Shown: positions 1-9,674, numbered from the stretch's first letter. The stretch: 61,102 nt of DNA from Chlorobiota bacterium (GCA_021296135.1 JAGWAZ010000008.1:1-61102), one strand, 5' to 3'. Made by a program: numbers and translations. Notes: generated from the sequence alone by a model not told the origin.

Positions 1-99
1 TACCGGCTAAAGAATCGCCCGAGGAAATGTCTGGGGTGGAAGAGACCCTGGGAAGTATATTGCGGTAAAGCTCCTCCACCTGTTACACTTCAGACTTGA
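1..99 (+). mobile_element. IS30-family transposase, C-terminal end (cut by window edge)
   Basis: Reading frame 1 is open from the first base to a TGA at 97-99. The peptide contains NRPRKCLGWKRPWEV and ends VTLQT. The pattern RPRK-x-LG-(W/F)-x-(T/R)P-x-EV is the conserved C-terminal block of IS30-family integrase-like transposases, just after the last catalytic Glu region. Only about 32 residues are visible, so it cannot be said whether the copy is intact to the left. The right terminal repeat should lie in the next few dozen bases (about 80-115), but its partner is outside the window. Confidence 0.65.
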
Positions 100-172
100 A
101 TGTGGGGTTTTAATGAGTGCTTGATTCGATAGAATTCATACGATTTCGACATTGCATAGGAGTAATCTCATA

Positions 173-2668
173 ATGCCACAAATGACTCAATCCTTCGTGA
201 GAGGAATCCTCTTTTTGCTTGCCTTGACCTTCGCTACCGATCTCCTCGCTCAACGACCCGGAGGCCGAGGTGGGAGAGGGAGGATCAGCGGTACGGTAAC
301 CGGTAGGATTCTCGACAACGAATCGGGCAGACCAATTCCAGGTGCAACCGTTGCGATCTGGAGGGTTCGCGATTCGTCGTTGGTAACCGGTGGGGTCAGC
401 AAAGCTGATGGAAGAATAGCGATCGAGGGAATGCCTCCCGGAAGATTCTATGCAAAAATCGGTTCGCTTGGATATCGGGTGCAGGTAGTTGATGATCTTG
501 CGATACGTCCCGGATCGATCGAGGTCGATCTTGGAACTATACGGCTTGCAACCGATCAGGGGGTAGAAACTCAAGAAGTCACCGTAACTGCAGAACGTCC
601 CGATGTGGAGTTCAAGGCCGACCGGACAATCTATAACGTCGAGAACCAGCCGGTGAATGCTGGAGGTGATGGGATCGATGTGTTGAGAAATGTACCGCAG
701 GTTGAGGTTGATATTGATGACAATATTAGTCTGCGGGGGAGTCAAAACGTTGCAGTTCTGCTTAACGGTCGGAGCGTTCCGCTTCGTGGAGAGGCTCTTG
801 CCGGTTTCTTACGTTCTCTCTCTGCAAATGATATCCGTAGTATTGAAATAATCCCGAATCCATCCGCAAAGTATGATCCGGACGGAATGGCGGGCATTAT
901 CAACATTGTTCTGAAGAATGAAAAGAAAGAGGACAATCTGAGTGGGACCGTTACTTTGAGCGCCGGTACAACCAACAGCTATAACAGTTCGGGCTCGTTG
1001 AACTGGAGATCGGAGAAACTGAAGATCTATAGTGGATATAGCTTCCGATATGATCAGAGAGAATCGGAGCGACTGCTCTTCAGGGAGAACAGAATTTTCG
1101 AGCCTGTTACATCGCTTGATCAGGTATCGAAGAATGAACGTATCCGGCGGCCACATTCTCTCAACTCAACAATTGAGTATGCCTTTGATAAAATCAATAC
1201 CCTTTCTCTCGCATCGTTTGTGAGCCTTCGTTCGGGAGATAGGTATGGAAAGGTTAACTATACAGAGATGGGCAACCTTGATGAGATCACTTCTCAAACC
1301 TTTCGATATAATCTCGAGGATGAAAATGAATTGAGCATTGATTTCGCTCTCGGCTATCAGTGGAAGAAGGAGCCCGGGCGCCATGAATTTTCAGTAGAGG
1401 CTCGATACAATGATAATAGCGAGGAGGAGGCAAACGATTATGTTGAGTATCTGGCAGAGACTACCGATTCTATTGTAGAGCTTCAGAATATTTTGAGCGA
1501 TGAAAGCAATAGTGAGGGGACATTCCAGATTGATTATGTCCGTCCGATTGGATTGACCGGGCGTCTTGAGGGAGGATACAAAGGGGAATTGAATCGTGTC
1601 GAGAACGATTATTATTCTGAGACGTTCAATCCGATAACAGAGGAATTCCAACCGGACACCGATCTGAACAATCTATTTGTATACGATCAACAACTACACT
1701 CCCTTTATCTCATTCTTGGCGAAGAGTTCGGGCCGTTTGACGCGCAGGTTGGTCTACGAACCGAACAGGCCTGGACGAATTTCAACCTGAAGACAACCAA
1801 TGAAGAGTTTGAGAAGAACTACTTTCATCTGTTCCCGAGTGGGGCTCTTTCCTACTCTTTTTCCGATGTCTCACGGCTTCGTGCTTCCTACAGTCGTCGC
1901 GTTCGGCGACCAAGTGTCAGACAATTAAATCCTTTTCCACGGTCACCGGATCGTCTCAACCTTAGGATTGGCAATCCTTATCTGTTGCCGGAATTCGTTC
2001 ATTCGTTTGAAATCAGCTTGAGTCAATCAATCGAGTGGGGTACTCTTAGTCTCTCGCCCTACTTCCGACATACTACCAACGAGATTGAGCGATTTTTCTC
2101 ACTCGACAGCAGTGGTATTTCAACGCTAACCTACAGGAACTTCAACGAGTCAGATTCGTATGGAGCAGAGTTTGTTGGAACGTTCAGAATAAAGGATCGG
2201 TTTACCGGGTTCATCAATCTGAGCGGTTATCGTATTGTCACTGATGCAGATAACGTGGAGTCGGATCTCTCGAACGATGCCTTTAGTTGGTCGGGACGAT
2301 GCAACGGCAAGGTAACGATCATCCCTGATCTTGATCTGCAACTCTCATACTTCTATCGTGCTCCTTTCGATATTTCAAATGGTCGAATCAATGCAATCCA
2401 TAGCGCAGACCTTGCCTTGAAACAATCATTCCTGAATGATCGTGCGAGTCTTTCGTTGCGTATCAGCGATTTGTTCGACACGCGCGGATTTTCTCTCCAG
2501 CGTGACGACGATGAGTACTACATTGAGGTGGATGCTCGAAGAGATTCACGCACTGCCTGGCTCTCGTTTTCATGGAATTTTGGCAGGAAACAGGATCGAC
2601 AGAAAAAGAGGAATCGGGGAGGCGAGCGCGAGGCTGGGGGAGAAGCCCCGACCGGCATTGAGTTTTAG
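173..2668 (+). CDS. TonB-dependent receptor / outer membrane beta-barrel family protein (copy 1)
   Basis: Outer-membrane receptor of the CarboxypepD_reg + plug + OMP_b-brl_3 architecture, expected to bind and import a ligand with TonB/ExbBD energy. The ATG at 173 is preferred over the TTG at 152 because AGGAG at 158-162 sits 10 nt before it. Order: signal peptide (about 1-27), Gly/Arg-rich linker, CarboxypepD_reg Ig-like domain (VTGRILDNESGRPIPGATV), plug with the family signature NPSAKYDPDGMAGIINIVLK, then a long barrel ending in SFSWNFG. A roughly 30-residue Lys/Arg/Glu-rich tail ending PTGIEF follows the last strand. The next gene is a diverged paralogue in tandem. The substrate cannot be read from the sequence. 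Confidence 0.9.
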   Translation: MPQMTQSFVRGILFLLALTFATDLLAQRPGGRGGRGRISGTVTGRILDNESGRPIPGATVAIWRVRDSSLVTGGVSKADGRIAIEGMPPGRFYAKIGSLGYRVQVVDDLAIRPGSIEVDLGTIRLATDQGVETQEVTVTAERPDVEFKADRTIYNVENQPVNAGGDGIDVLRNVPQVEVDIDDNISLRGSQNVAVLLNGRSVPLRGEALAGFLRSLSANDIRSIEIIPNPSAKYDPDGMAGIINIVLKNEKKEDNLSGTVTLSAGTTNSYNSSGSLNWRSEKLKIYSGYSFRYDQRESERLLFRENRIFEPVTSLDQVSKNERIRRPHSLNSTIEYAFDKINTLSLASFVSLRSGDRYGKVNYTEMGNLDEITSQTFRYNLEDENELSIDFALGYQWKKEPGRHEFSVEARYNDNSEEEANDYVEYLAETTDSIVELQNILSDESNSEGTFQIDYVRPIGLTGRLEGGYKGELNRVENDYYSETFNPITEEFQPDTDLNNLFVYDQQLHSLYLILGEEFGPFDAQVGLRTEQAWTNFNLKTTNEEFEKNYFHLFPSGALSYSFSDVSRLRASYSRRVRRPSVRQLNPFPRSPDRLNLRIGNPYLLPEFVHSFEISLSQSIEWGTLSLSPYFRHTTNEIERFFSLDSSGISTLTYRNFNESDSYGAEFVGTFRIKDRFTGFINLSGYRIVTDADNVESDLSNDAFSWSGRCNGKVTIIPDLDLQLSYFYRAPFDISNGRINAIHSADLALKQSFLNDRASLSLRISDLFDTRGFSLQRDDDEYYIEVDARRDSRTAWLSFSWNFGRKQDRQKKRNRGGEREAGGEAPTGIEF

Positions 2669-2926
2669 AAAAGGTAGGGAGAAGATAGGAGGTAGAGGGT
2701 AGTCCCCCTACCTGTTAATTTTCCTCATGGGGAACCTTATGCTCTCCAATTCGTCCGAATCCAAACAGGGAAAGGAATAATCTGCTTGGGTGCCTGAATC
2801 ATTTCTCGATAACCTTCCGTAGACCTATCCCAATGTAGAGGAACTTGCTTCTGATATTGCGTTTTCTCTACAGCCTCTCGATCTTACGATTATTACTACA
2901 GTTGGCGAAAAGATAGATCTTTGACC

Positions 2927-5410
2927 ATGAAGAAGCTTCTCAGGTATGGTTTTGCCATCGCTCTTTTACTTCCTCTCATCTTACCCGATATGGTTGAAGC
3001 CCAACCCGGGCGTGGGATGGGGCCGTCGGGAAGTATTACCGGAACTATTGTTGGAGATGATACTGGTGAGCCAATTCCCGGAGCAACCGTTGCAATCTGG
3101 AACGCCGCCGATTCAACACTGGTAACCGGAGCGGCAAGTAAAGGGGATGGAACGATTGCGATCGAGGGATTGCGCCCCGGTTCGTTCTATTTGAGGATTT
3201 CTACTCTTGGCTACAAGGTGCAGATTATCCCGTCAGTTGAGATTACTCGCAGTTCAATGACGTTTGATTTTGGTACGGTTCGCATGAGTCTCGACGAAGA
3301 ATATGAGGCTGATAAGGTTACAATCATAGGGGACCGCGCAGATATTGAGTTCCGATCTGACCGCACGGTCTACAACGTGGAAAATCAGCCTGTAACATCA
3401 GGTGGCAACGCAATTGATGTGTTGAAGAACGTACCTCAGATAGAGGTTGATATTGATGATAATGTCAGTTTACGAGGGAGTCAGAACGTGGTGATCCATA
3501 TCAATGATCGTCCGATACCAATAAGTGGTGAAGCCTTGACCGGCTTCTTGAAGGGGTTGCCTGCTGATATGGTCAAGAGTGTTGAAGTGATTCCCAATCC
3601 TTCGGCAAAGTATGACCCCGATGGCATGGCGGGGATCATCAACATTGTGCTTGAAAAGGCAAAGGATAATGGCGGGGTTAGCGGTAGCGTTAACTTGAGC
3701 CTCGGGACAAGCGAGAGCTACAATGTCAGTGGTTCGCTAAACCTGCGTCAAAGCAAATTGAATCTTTTCTCCAGTTATAGTTTCCGGTACAATGAGTGGG
3801 AATCCGAAGGTGGAGTCTTACGTGAAAATCGCGTTCTTGATCCGATCACTCTGCTTAACGAAGATTTTCTTGGAAACAGTCTCAGCCGTTCTCCTCTGTT
3901 GAACACATCGCTCGACTACTTTCTTGACGATGTCAACTCTCTTTCTCTCTCCGCTCTCGTCAGTCACCGATCCGGAAGAGGAGATAATACTATCTCGTAT
4001 GCACTCAGTGAGTTGGGGAGTAGTCTGATCGACACCACACTGCGCAACAGTCCGAGCGATCAGAGTCGATTACATATGGACTACATGCTTGGTTATCAAT
4101 GGGTTAAGGAGACTTCGCGGCATGAATTCTCGGTCGAGGCACGATACTTCAGCGATGAGAGTGAGAACCATGGCAGCTATGTTGAACGGCTTGGTGGCGA
4201 GCTTGCGTTGGACTCGGTTGTTGAACGACAATCAACTTTGAGCAATAACAAAGACTTCGGTGGCACGTTTCGTCTTGATTATATCCGGCCAATAGGAGAG
4301 CAAGGCCGATTGGAGACTGGGTATAAAGGAGACTTGACCCGAATCAACAATGAGTTTTACTCAGAGACATACAATACATCTACTGGGGAGTTCCAGCCCG
4401 ATATAGATCTGAACAACGAATTCACGTATGACGAGCATATCCATGCTCTCTATGCAATCTACAATCGGCAGTTCGGTGACTTTGACGCACAAGTTGGATT
4501 ACGAGCCGAACAGGCATTGACGGACTTTAATCTGAAGACGACGAGTGAGAACGATTACTTCAGTCTCTTTCCAAGCGCTGCAGTCTCCTATGCGTTTGGT
4601 CAGATGACACGACTGCGTGCTTCCTACAGCCGTCGTATCAAACGTCCTGGTGTCTGGCGATTGAATCCGTTCCCTCGGTATGAGGATCGACTCAATTTAC
4701 GTCGAGGCAATCCCTATCTCCGTCCTGAATACATCAATGCATTTGAGCTTGGCTTCAACCAGTTTACATCGTGGGGATCGTTCAGTCTCTCTCCATACTA
4801 CCGCCACTCCTCCGATCTGATTGAACGCTGGCTGACGATCGACAGCAACGGGGTCTCAACTGTCTCATGGGAAAACTTTGCGACGACTGAAACCTATGGT
4901 GCTGAGGTTGTCGGCACATTCCGTCTTAAGGACCGATTGCGTGGATTTGCCAACCTGAGTCTTTATCAGTTCGATCTTGATGGAAACAACATCGAGACAG
5001 ATTTGACAAACAACTCCTTTGGCTGGTCGGTAAGTGGAAACGCAACGGTGTCGATCCTTTCCTGGCTTGATTTCCAGGCGAACTATTTCTACCGCGCACC
5101 GATCAAGATCAGTCGTGGTGAGATCACCGCAATGCAGTCGTTCGACGGAGCGCTCAGGGCATCCTTCCTGAACGACAAGGCGAGTCTGAGTCTACGGGTA
5201 AGCGATATCTTCAACAGAATGAAGTTTGATCTTTACCGGGATGATCCGAACTACTACATAGAGATAGATCGGAAGTGGGAATCGCGGCGGGCAACGCTTA
5301 CATTCTCGTGGAACTTCGGGCAGCAGGATCAGAATCGGCAACGCCGCCGACAGCGCCGCGATGGTGGTGACGGGCAAGAAGGAGGAACTCCGGCGGGAGT
5401 TGGGTTCTGA
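2927..5410 (+). CDS. TonB-dependent receptor / outer membrane beta-barrel family protein (copy 2)
   Basis: Tandem paralogue of the gene at 173-2668 with the same layout: signal peptide ending near VEAQ, CarboxypepD_reg domain (SITGTIVGDDTGEPIPGATV), plug (NPSAKYDPDGMAGIINIVLE), barrel ending TFSWNFG, and a charged Arg/Gln tail ending PAGVGF. The first ATG (2927) is chosen over the TTG at 2921 because the MKKLL signal peptide begins there; no strong ribosome site is visible. Long blocks match copy 1 (for example YNVENQPV, DLNN, LRASYSRR), so this is a duplication followed by substantial divergence. The 258 bp between the copies holds no convincing gene. Substrate unknown. Confidence 0.9.
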   Translation: MKKLLRYGFAIALLLPLILPDMVEAQPGRGMGPSGSITGTIVGDDTGEPIPGATVAIWNAADSTLVTGAASKGDGTIAIEGLRPGSFYLRISTLGYKVQIIPSVEITRSSMTFDFGTVRMSLDEEYEADKVTIIGDRADIEFRSDRTVYNVENQPVTSGGNAIDVLKNVPQIEVDIDDNVSLRGSQNVVIHINDRPIPISGEALTGFLKGLPADMVKSVEVIPNPSAKYDPDGMAGIINIVLEKAKDNGGVSGSVNLSLGTSESYNVSGSLNLRQSKLNLFSSYSFRYNEWESEGGVLRENRVLDPITLLNEDFLGNSLSRSPLLNTSLDYFLDDVNSLSLSALVSHRSGRGDNTISYALSELGSSLIDTTLRNSPSDQSRLHMDYMLGYQWVKETSRHEFSVEARYFSDESENHGSYVERLGGELALDSVVERQSTLSNNKDFGGTFRLDYIRPIGEQGRLETGYKGDLTRINNEFYSETYNTSTGEFQPDIDLNNEFTYDEHIHALYAIYNRQFGDFDAQVGLRAEQALTDFNLKTTSENDYFSLFPSAAVSYAFGQMTRLRASYSRRIKRPGVWRLNPFPRYEDRLNLRRGNPYLRPEYINAFELGFNQFTSWGSFSLSPYYRHSSDLIERWLTIDSNGVSTVSWENFATTETYGAEVVGTFRLKDRLRGFANLSLYQFDLDGNNIETDLTNNSFGWSVSGNATVSILSWLDFQANYFYRAPIKISRGEITAMQSFDGALRASFLNDKASLSLRVSDIFNRMKFDLYRDDPNYYIEIDRKWESRRATLTFSWNFGQQDQNRQRRRQRRDGGDGQEGGTPAGVGF

Positions 5411-5856
5411 GATTGAATCTCAGACGTAACGTTAAAATGGGCAGGATGTTGATTCTTAGCATCCCGCCCGTTGTGTTCTATATGAAATTGTCGTTTCAGT
5501 TCCTCGTACTCTTTTGATTCCGCAAATTCTGTAAACTCCGGATCAACATCTATCAACTTAAAAGCAATTTCATCGGCTCCGATCGTCTGCATTCTCCCGA
5601 GAGCTTTAGCAGGAGCTTCAAAATCCTTTTGTTCAGGCACAATGGTTGCCATTAAGAGGTATGGTTCGGAGAGGGTAGAATCGAAACGAATAAGGTCTTC
5701 GGCATATTCTTGACTTTGGCCATACTCTCCTTGGGCAAAGGCAATACTCCCACGTTGGTAATTCAGATATGGGTCCTGAACTCGTTGATCGAGACGATCA
5801 ATTGCTGCGAGTGCACTATCATACTGATCACGGATTACGTAAAAATCTAGAGTCAT
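5329..5856 (-). pseudogene. TPR-like protein fragment, probably N-terminally truncated
   Basis: The frame reads as tetratricopeptide-like helices (YDSALAAIDRLDQRV, YLNYQRGSIAFAQGEYGQSQEYAEDLI), so it is probably real coding sequence. It has no signal peptide and starts mid-repeat, and coding-like sequence continues upstream of the ATG for about ten codons to a stop at 5884-5886, next to a decayed IS1595 transposase. Its last 27 codons run antisense into the end of the receptor gene and look non-native (Arg/Pro-rich), suggesting the original stop was lost. I read it as the 3' remnant of a longer TPR protein broken by the insertion element. A short intact protein remains possible. Confidence 0.45.
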
Positions 5857-5900
5857 GACTAGATTACGAAGTGAATATCTTTGTTATCAGTTATGGTTCA

Positions 5901-6178
5901 ATGAAAAACAAGTACATAAAACATCCGCACTTTTCAGAACGTAAATTCAGAGAGATCTTACGTCTCTTCTGTGAAGATCTAACAACTGTTCAAATTTGAC
6001 AGGTGTAAATCGCAATGCTATCAATCGAATTCTGAGTTTAATACAGAAGCGCATTTTGAATGTAAATTTGCTTGAGAGTCCATGTAAGGGTGAAATAGAA
6101 GTGGATGAATCGTTCTTCGGAGCAAAACGAGGAAAGCCGTTTACTTTGTTGTTTTACGAGGAAGATAACTTAATGTAA
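5901..6178 (+). pseudogene. IS1595-family transposase remnant (frameshifted, truncated)
   Basis: From the ATG at 5901 the frame reads MKNKYIKHPHFSERKF...LFCEDLTTVQI and stops at 5997-5999. The reading continues in another frame from about 5996 (LTGVNRNAINRILSLIQKRI...GEIEVDESFFGAKR). Together these match the N-terminal helix-turn-helix and the start of the ISXO2-like DDE domain of IS1595 transposases; VDESFFG holds the first catalytic Asp. After GAKR the homology ends and a stop follows at 6176-6178, so most of the catalytic domain is missing. It overlaps the prmC start codon by one base and might still contribute translational coupling, though that is speculative. Confidence 0.75.
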
Positions 6179-7062
6179 TGACATCGGCGCAGACAGAAAT
6201 ATGGACGATCCTGAGACTGATCGAATGGGGAACATCATACTTTCGCGAGAAGCGGATCGACTCACCCCGTCTTACCATCGAACTGATGCTCGCACACATT
6301 CTGAATCTGAAGCGATTTGATCTCTATGTTCAGTTCGACCGGCCTATGCTTGAGGATGAACTTCTCAAGCTACGATCTATGGTTAAACAACGTGTGGCCC
6401 GTGAGCCATTGCAGTATATCCTCGGTGAGGCGGAATTCCATGGGCGTAGGTTCTCCGTTCGTCCCGGTGTGTTGATCCCACGCCCGGAGACCGAACTTCT
6501 TGTCGACGAAGCTCTGCGCAGGACGAAATCGCTCCGTTGTCTCGATGTAGGAACCGGCTCCGGATGTATTGCAATCACCATTAGCCTTGAGCGGCCTGAG
6601 ACGGAGGTTGTGGCAATTGATCTTTCTGAAGAAGCAATCGAGATTGCGCTGGAGAACGCTGAGCGGCTGAAAGCCGGGCTTATCGACTTTCAAAACATCG
6701 ACTTTTTTGATGATGAGGCGGTTAAGAGCCTCGGTTCTTTTGATTTGATTATCAGCAACCCACCCTACGTCTCTACCAACGAAATGTCGGAACTGCAAAT
6801 CGAGGTACGTGATTACGAACCACGCATAGCCGTTATTGACGGTAATGATGGCTTGAGTTTTTATCGGCGTCTCGTGGAGTTAGCCCCCGTCCTGCTTCGA
6901 CGGGAAGGAGAGATATTTCTTGAGTTAGGTTACGGTACGGCCAACGCCGTACGACAGATGTTTGAAAAGGGAGGGTTTCAGGTAGAGATATACAGTGATT
7001 ACGATCGAATCGAACGAATACTTCGTGCTTATCCTCAACCTGCGTCTGAATCTCCGCTGTAA
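6178..7062 (+). CDS. prmC: Peptide chain release factor N5-glutamine methyltransferase PrmC (HemK)
   Basis: Methylates the Gln of the GGQ motif in release factors RF1/RF2 using S-adenosylmethionine in the cytoplasm. Visible features: N-terminal helical release-factor-binding domain (about 1-85, REPLQYILGEAEFHG), SAM-binding DVGTGSGC (123-130), acidic AIDLS (147-151), and the catalytic NPPY (194-197) that holds the substrate Gln. The 294-aa length is normal for the family. The ATG at 6178 overlaps the stop of the IS1595 remnant and has AGGA 15 nt upstream, so the element may have displaced the native promoter. Confidence 0.95.
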   Translation: MTSAQTEIWTILRLIEWGTSYFREKRIDSPRLTIELMLAHILNLKRFDLYVQFDRPMLEDELLKLRSMVKQRVAREPLQYILGEAEFHGRRFSVRPGVLIPRPETELLVDEALRRTKSLRCLDVGTGSGCIAITISLERPETEVVAIDLSEEAIEIALENAERLKAGLIDFQNIDFFDDEAVKSLGSFDLIISNPPYVSTNEMSELQIEVRDYEPRIAVIDGNDGLSFYRRLVELAPVLLRREGEIFLELGYGTANAVRQMFEKGGFQVEIYSDYDRIERILRAYPQPASESPL

Positions 7063-7167
7063 GCGAGTACTGTAACATCACTCTACCTTTTGGGTAGCTT
7101 TTGAGCTGATTATCATAAAAGACCGATTTTTTCCAACAATAAGCTTCTGTGGAGTACCTATCGGGTT

Positions 7168-7629
7168 ATGAGAGCTGTTGTGCAACGGGCAAAGAATGTG
7201 TCGGTATCGGTAGAGAACGAGGTTGTGGGACGCATTGAACGAGGGATGTTGATTCTGCTCGGTGTGGGGCACGATGACAACGACACGCATGCGGGAATGC
7301 TTGCCCGAAAGATAGCCCGGTTGCGTATCTTTCCTGACAATCAGGGTGTTCCGAATCTCTCATTGCTTGATACAGGTCTTCAAGCGCTTGTTGTAAGTCA
7401 ATTTACCCTGATGGCCGATACACGTAAAGGAAACAGGCCAAGCTATGTCGCGGCCGCAAGGCCTGAGCAAGCTGAAAGGCTCTATGAACGGTTTGTGGAC
7501 CTTTTAGGAAAGGAGATTGGAATTGAGAAGGTCGCTACAGGCTGTTTTGCTGCAATGATGAACGTGGCATTTGTGAATGAAGGACCATATACCCTGATTC
7601 TTGAATCAAAAGGGGCTGAACCGAAATGA
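7168..7629 (+). CDS. dtd: D-aminoacyl-tRNA deacylase
   Basis: Hydrolyses D-amino acids from mischarged tRNAs (and Gly-tRNA-Ala), a cytoplasmic proofreading function. The protein starts MRAVVQRA as is usual in the family and is 153 aa, near the typical 145-150. The active-site signature SQFTL (77-81, Thr80) is present. The cross-subunit Gly-cisPro loop reads NEGPYT rather than the common N-x-GP-V-T. A non-overlapping gap of 105 bp separates it from prmC, with no clear terminator between. Confidence 0.95.
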   Translation: MRAVVQRAKNVSVSVENEVVGRIERGMLILLGVGHDDNDTHAGMLARKIARLRIFPDNQGVPNLSLLDTGLQALVVSQFTLMADTRKGNRPSYVAAARPEQAERLYERFVDLLGKEIGIEKVATGCFAAMMNVAFVNEGPYTLILESKGAEPK

Positions 7630-7728
7630 CCCGGAGGTCTTGCAAAACGCAATGTTGACAATGTAACGTATTCATTTCTTGCAAGACCGCTACCGAAGAG
7701 ATAACTTCACTCCTTCCAAAAAATAGGT

Positions 7729-8190
7729 ATGTCAATTTTGGCACATAAATTCCTATTCAGAGACAACACGGGAGGGCAATGTCAGATACTGACACCGAAA
7801 GTAAACATGAAAGAGGAAGCAGGGGTACACGTAATTGACACTCGCGGAGAGTTTGTTGTTGGAAAAGAGACCGACAACGTACGCGATACGCCGACAAAGG
7901 AAGCCGAGGAAGGCACGGATCGCCTCTTGATCGATCTTGCAAACGTCACATATCTGAATCCCTCGGCACTCGGCGTTCTGATCTCTGCCCACACGAACCT
8001 CTCCAAACGTGGAGCCATGCTCGGCCTGTGCAACGTCTCGGACGGAATCACCAACATTTTTGTCATTACGAAGCTCTCGTTGGTCTTTAACGTGTACGGA
8101 AATCGGGAAGAAGGCATGGCAGCTCTGAGCAAGAGCCCGAGCAACAATGGCGGAAAGGGGGTAATTCCGCATAAGCGAAGCATAAAATAA
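7729..8190 (+). CDS. STAS-domain protein (anti-sigma factor antagonist family)
   Basis: Single STAS domain: VHVIDTRGEFVVGKETD, then DRLLIDLANVTYLNPSALGVLISAH, then LGLCNVSDGITNIFVITKLS. The Ser in NPSALG aligns with the phosphorylated Ser58 of SpoIIAA, so a partner-switching role with a kinase/anti-sigma factor is possible; no kinase or phosphatase gene is adjacent. The start is uncertain: ATG 7729 gives a 26-residue extension, while ATG 7807 (MKEEAGVHV) begins where STAS domains usually start. A GGAGGG at 7771-7776 lies between them but is only 2 nt from an out-of-frame ATG at 7779. The C-terminal tail (about 25 aa) is basic. It precedes exbB by 33 bp and may be co-transcribed. Confidence 0.8.
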   Translation: MSILAHKFLFRDNTGGQCQILTPKVNMKEEAGVHVIDTRGEFVVGKETDNVRDTPTKEAEEGTDRLLIDLANVTYLNPSALGVLISAHTNLSKRGAMLGLCNVSDGITNIFVITKLSLVFNVYGNREEGMAALSKSPSNNGGKGVIPHKRSIK

Positions 8191-8223
8191 TCTTCCAACT
8201 ATAACAGTCTTTACGGAGAGTTC

Positions 8224-9009
8224 ATGAAAAACAAGTATTTCGTCATTCTGGTCATTATTCTTTGTCTGGTCGTTTCCTATGCCATCTATGAGTTTTGGTT
8301 CGGAAACCCGGAGAACTTTCTGGATCCAGAAATTCGCCATGAGCCAAAGCCTGGCAACACGTATGGCACTGTCTATACTGGAGGCCCAATTGTGGCAGTA
8401 CTCCTGTCGTTGGTCTTCATGGTTGTGACCTTTGTAACCGAGCGATTTATTTCTCTTTGGCGTGCCCGTGGTCGTGGCCCTATCGAGAAGTTCGTGAAGC
8501 AAGTACATGATCATGTACAGAGCAACAACATTGATGCTGCTATAGATGAATGCAACAAACAGCGTGGTTCTGCAGCCAGCATCCTGCGCTCAGGTCTCGA
8601 GCAATACCAGCTTGTCAAGGACAAACCCGATCTGAATGGCGAGCAACGACTTGGTGAAGTGAAGCGAGCAATTGATGAGGCAACCGGTCTTGAGACACCA
8701 TTGCTGGAACGCAACCTGATCGTTCTCTCGACAATTGCTTCGATTGCAACGATGCTTGGTCTTCTCGGAACAACAGTTGGTATGATCCGAGCCTTCCAGG
8801 CACTTGCAACGTCCGGACAGGCAGCCTCAGCAGTTCAGCTTTCAATCGGTATTTCCGAGGCTCTCATTAATACTGCAGGCGGTCTTATCGGAGCTGTCCT
8901 TGCCATCATTTTCTATAACATCTTCACCAACAAGGTAGATAACTTCCTCTACATGATTGAGGAGTCAACTCTTTCGTTAATGGAGACACTGGCGGTCCGG
9001 GTAAAGTAG
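8224..9009 (+). CDS. exbB: MotA/TolQ/ExbB proton channel family protein
   Basis: Inner-membrane proton-conducting subunit that powers TonB (or a Tol-like motor). GGAG about 6 nt before the ATG supports the start. Membrane segments are visible near 5-24, 56-76, 173-195 (IVLSTIASIATMLGLLGTTVGMI) and 215-238 (ALINTAGGLIGAVLAIIF). The GLLGTTVGMI and NTAGGLIGAV blocks are the MotA_ExbB signature, and a large cytoplasmic loop sits between TM2 and TM3. It is followed by two exbD genes and tonB in the same orientation, so exbB and not motA is the right reading. At 261 aa it is slightly longer than E. coli ExbB because of the extra N-terminal segment. Confidence 0.92.
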   Translation: MKNKYFVILVIILCLVVSYAIYEFWFGNPENFLDPEIRHEPKPGNTYGTVYTGGPIVAVLLSLVFMVVTFVTERFISLWRARGRGPIEKFVKQVHDHVQSNNIDAAIDECNKQRGSAASILRSGLEQYQLVKDKPDLNGEQRLGEVKRAIDEATGLETPLLERNLIVLSTIASIATMLGLLGTTVGMIRAFQALATSGQAASAVQLSIGISEALINTAGGLIGAVLAIIFYNIFTNKVDNFLYMIEESTLSLMETLAVRVK

Positions 9010-9028
9010 GTAATAGCATACAAGAACA

Positions 9029-9577
9029 ATGGCAATACATAAACCAAAACGACTCGGCTTCAAGCTCGACATGACACCCCTTGTCGACATTGCTTTCCTG
9101 CTGCTGACGTTCTTCATGTTTACCACGAAGTTCAAATCGGCTGCTGAAAGCGAGCAGAAGTTCACGATAAAACGACCGGTCGCAACTGCCGACACAACGA
9201 AACTACCGGAAGTTGGAACCGCAATAGTGAAGATTGCGATTGACGAGACTGGTGATACAGCATACTGGTTTTCCATTACGAATGAGGTAGATAGAGAGTC
9301 CGTATACAATAAGGCCGAATTGCCCGACTCCATAAGGAGTAAAGCGTTGATTCCCATCGGGAAAGACTCGGTAATGCTGGCTCGACTTATCCTGGCAACG
9401 CGATTCCACGATAGTGATAAACGTGAGAAGGATTCCGCCAGCTTCCAGCCGACCCAGTTTGCTATCGACGCCGATAAGGATATCGACTTCGCAATTATTG
9501 ATCAGCTCATGAACGTTATGCGCAGTCAGGGAGCGACTATTTTCAACTTTATCACGGTCGACCAAAGTGAAGGATAG
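9029..9577 (+). CDS. exbD: ExbD/TolR family biopolymer transporter (first copy)
   Basis: Accessory subunit of the ExbB proton channel. N-terminal cytoplasmic [27 protein letters not shown] contains the family-defining DMTPLVD with the proton-carrying Asp at the start of the single membrane helix (about 17-35). The remaining 145 residues are periplasmic. It follows exbB by 19 bp. The DNA around the DMTPLVD helix is nearly the same as in the second exbD at 9675, indicating duplication or gene conversion limited to the membrane helix. Confidence 0.92.
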   Translation: MAIHKPKRLGFKLDMTPLVDIAFLLLTFFMFTTKFKSAAESEQKFTIKRPVATADTTKLPEVGTAIVKIAIDETGDTAYWFSITNEVDRESVYNKAELPDSIRSKALIPIGKDSVMLARLILATRFHDSDKREKDSASFQPTQFAIDADKDIDFAIIDQLMNVMRSQGATIFNFITVDQSEG

Positions 9578-9674
9578 AGTAGGGAGGGAGACATAGTCTA
9601 AGGTGCGACGGCGACAAGGGCCGCATAGGAACAAGGGTAGTAAAATAGTAACTGTATAAACTGAACGAGAACCA

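Noticed and set aside
7779-7838. Short frame MSDTDTESKHERG behind GGAGGG inside the STAS gene start
   Set aside because: The ribosome site is only 2 nt from the ATG and the frame closes after 19 codons; probably a chance overlap, though it leaves the STAS start unresolved.
7753-8514. 253-aa open frame on the minus strand
   Set aside because: Lies fully antisense to the STAS and exbB genes, lacks recognisable domains and a ribosome site; a shadow frame.
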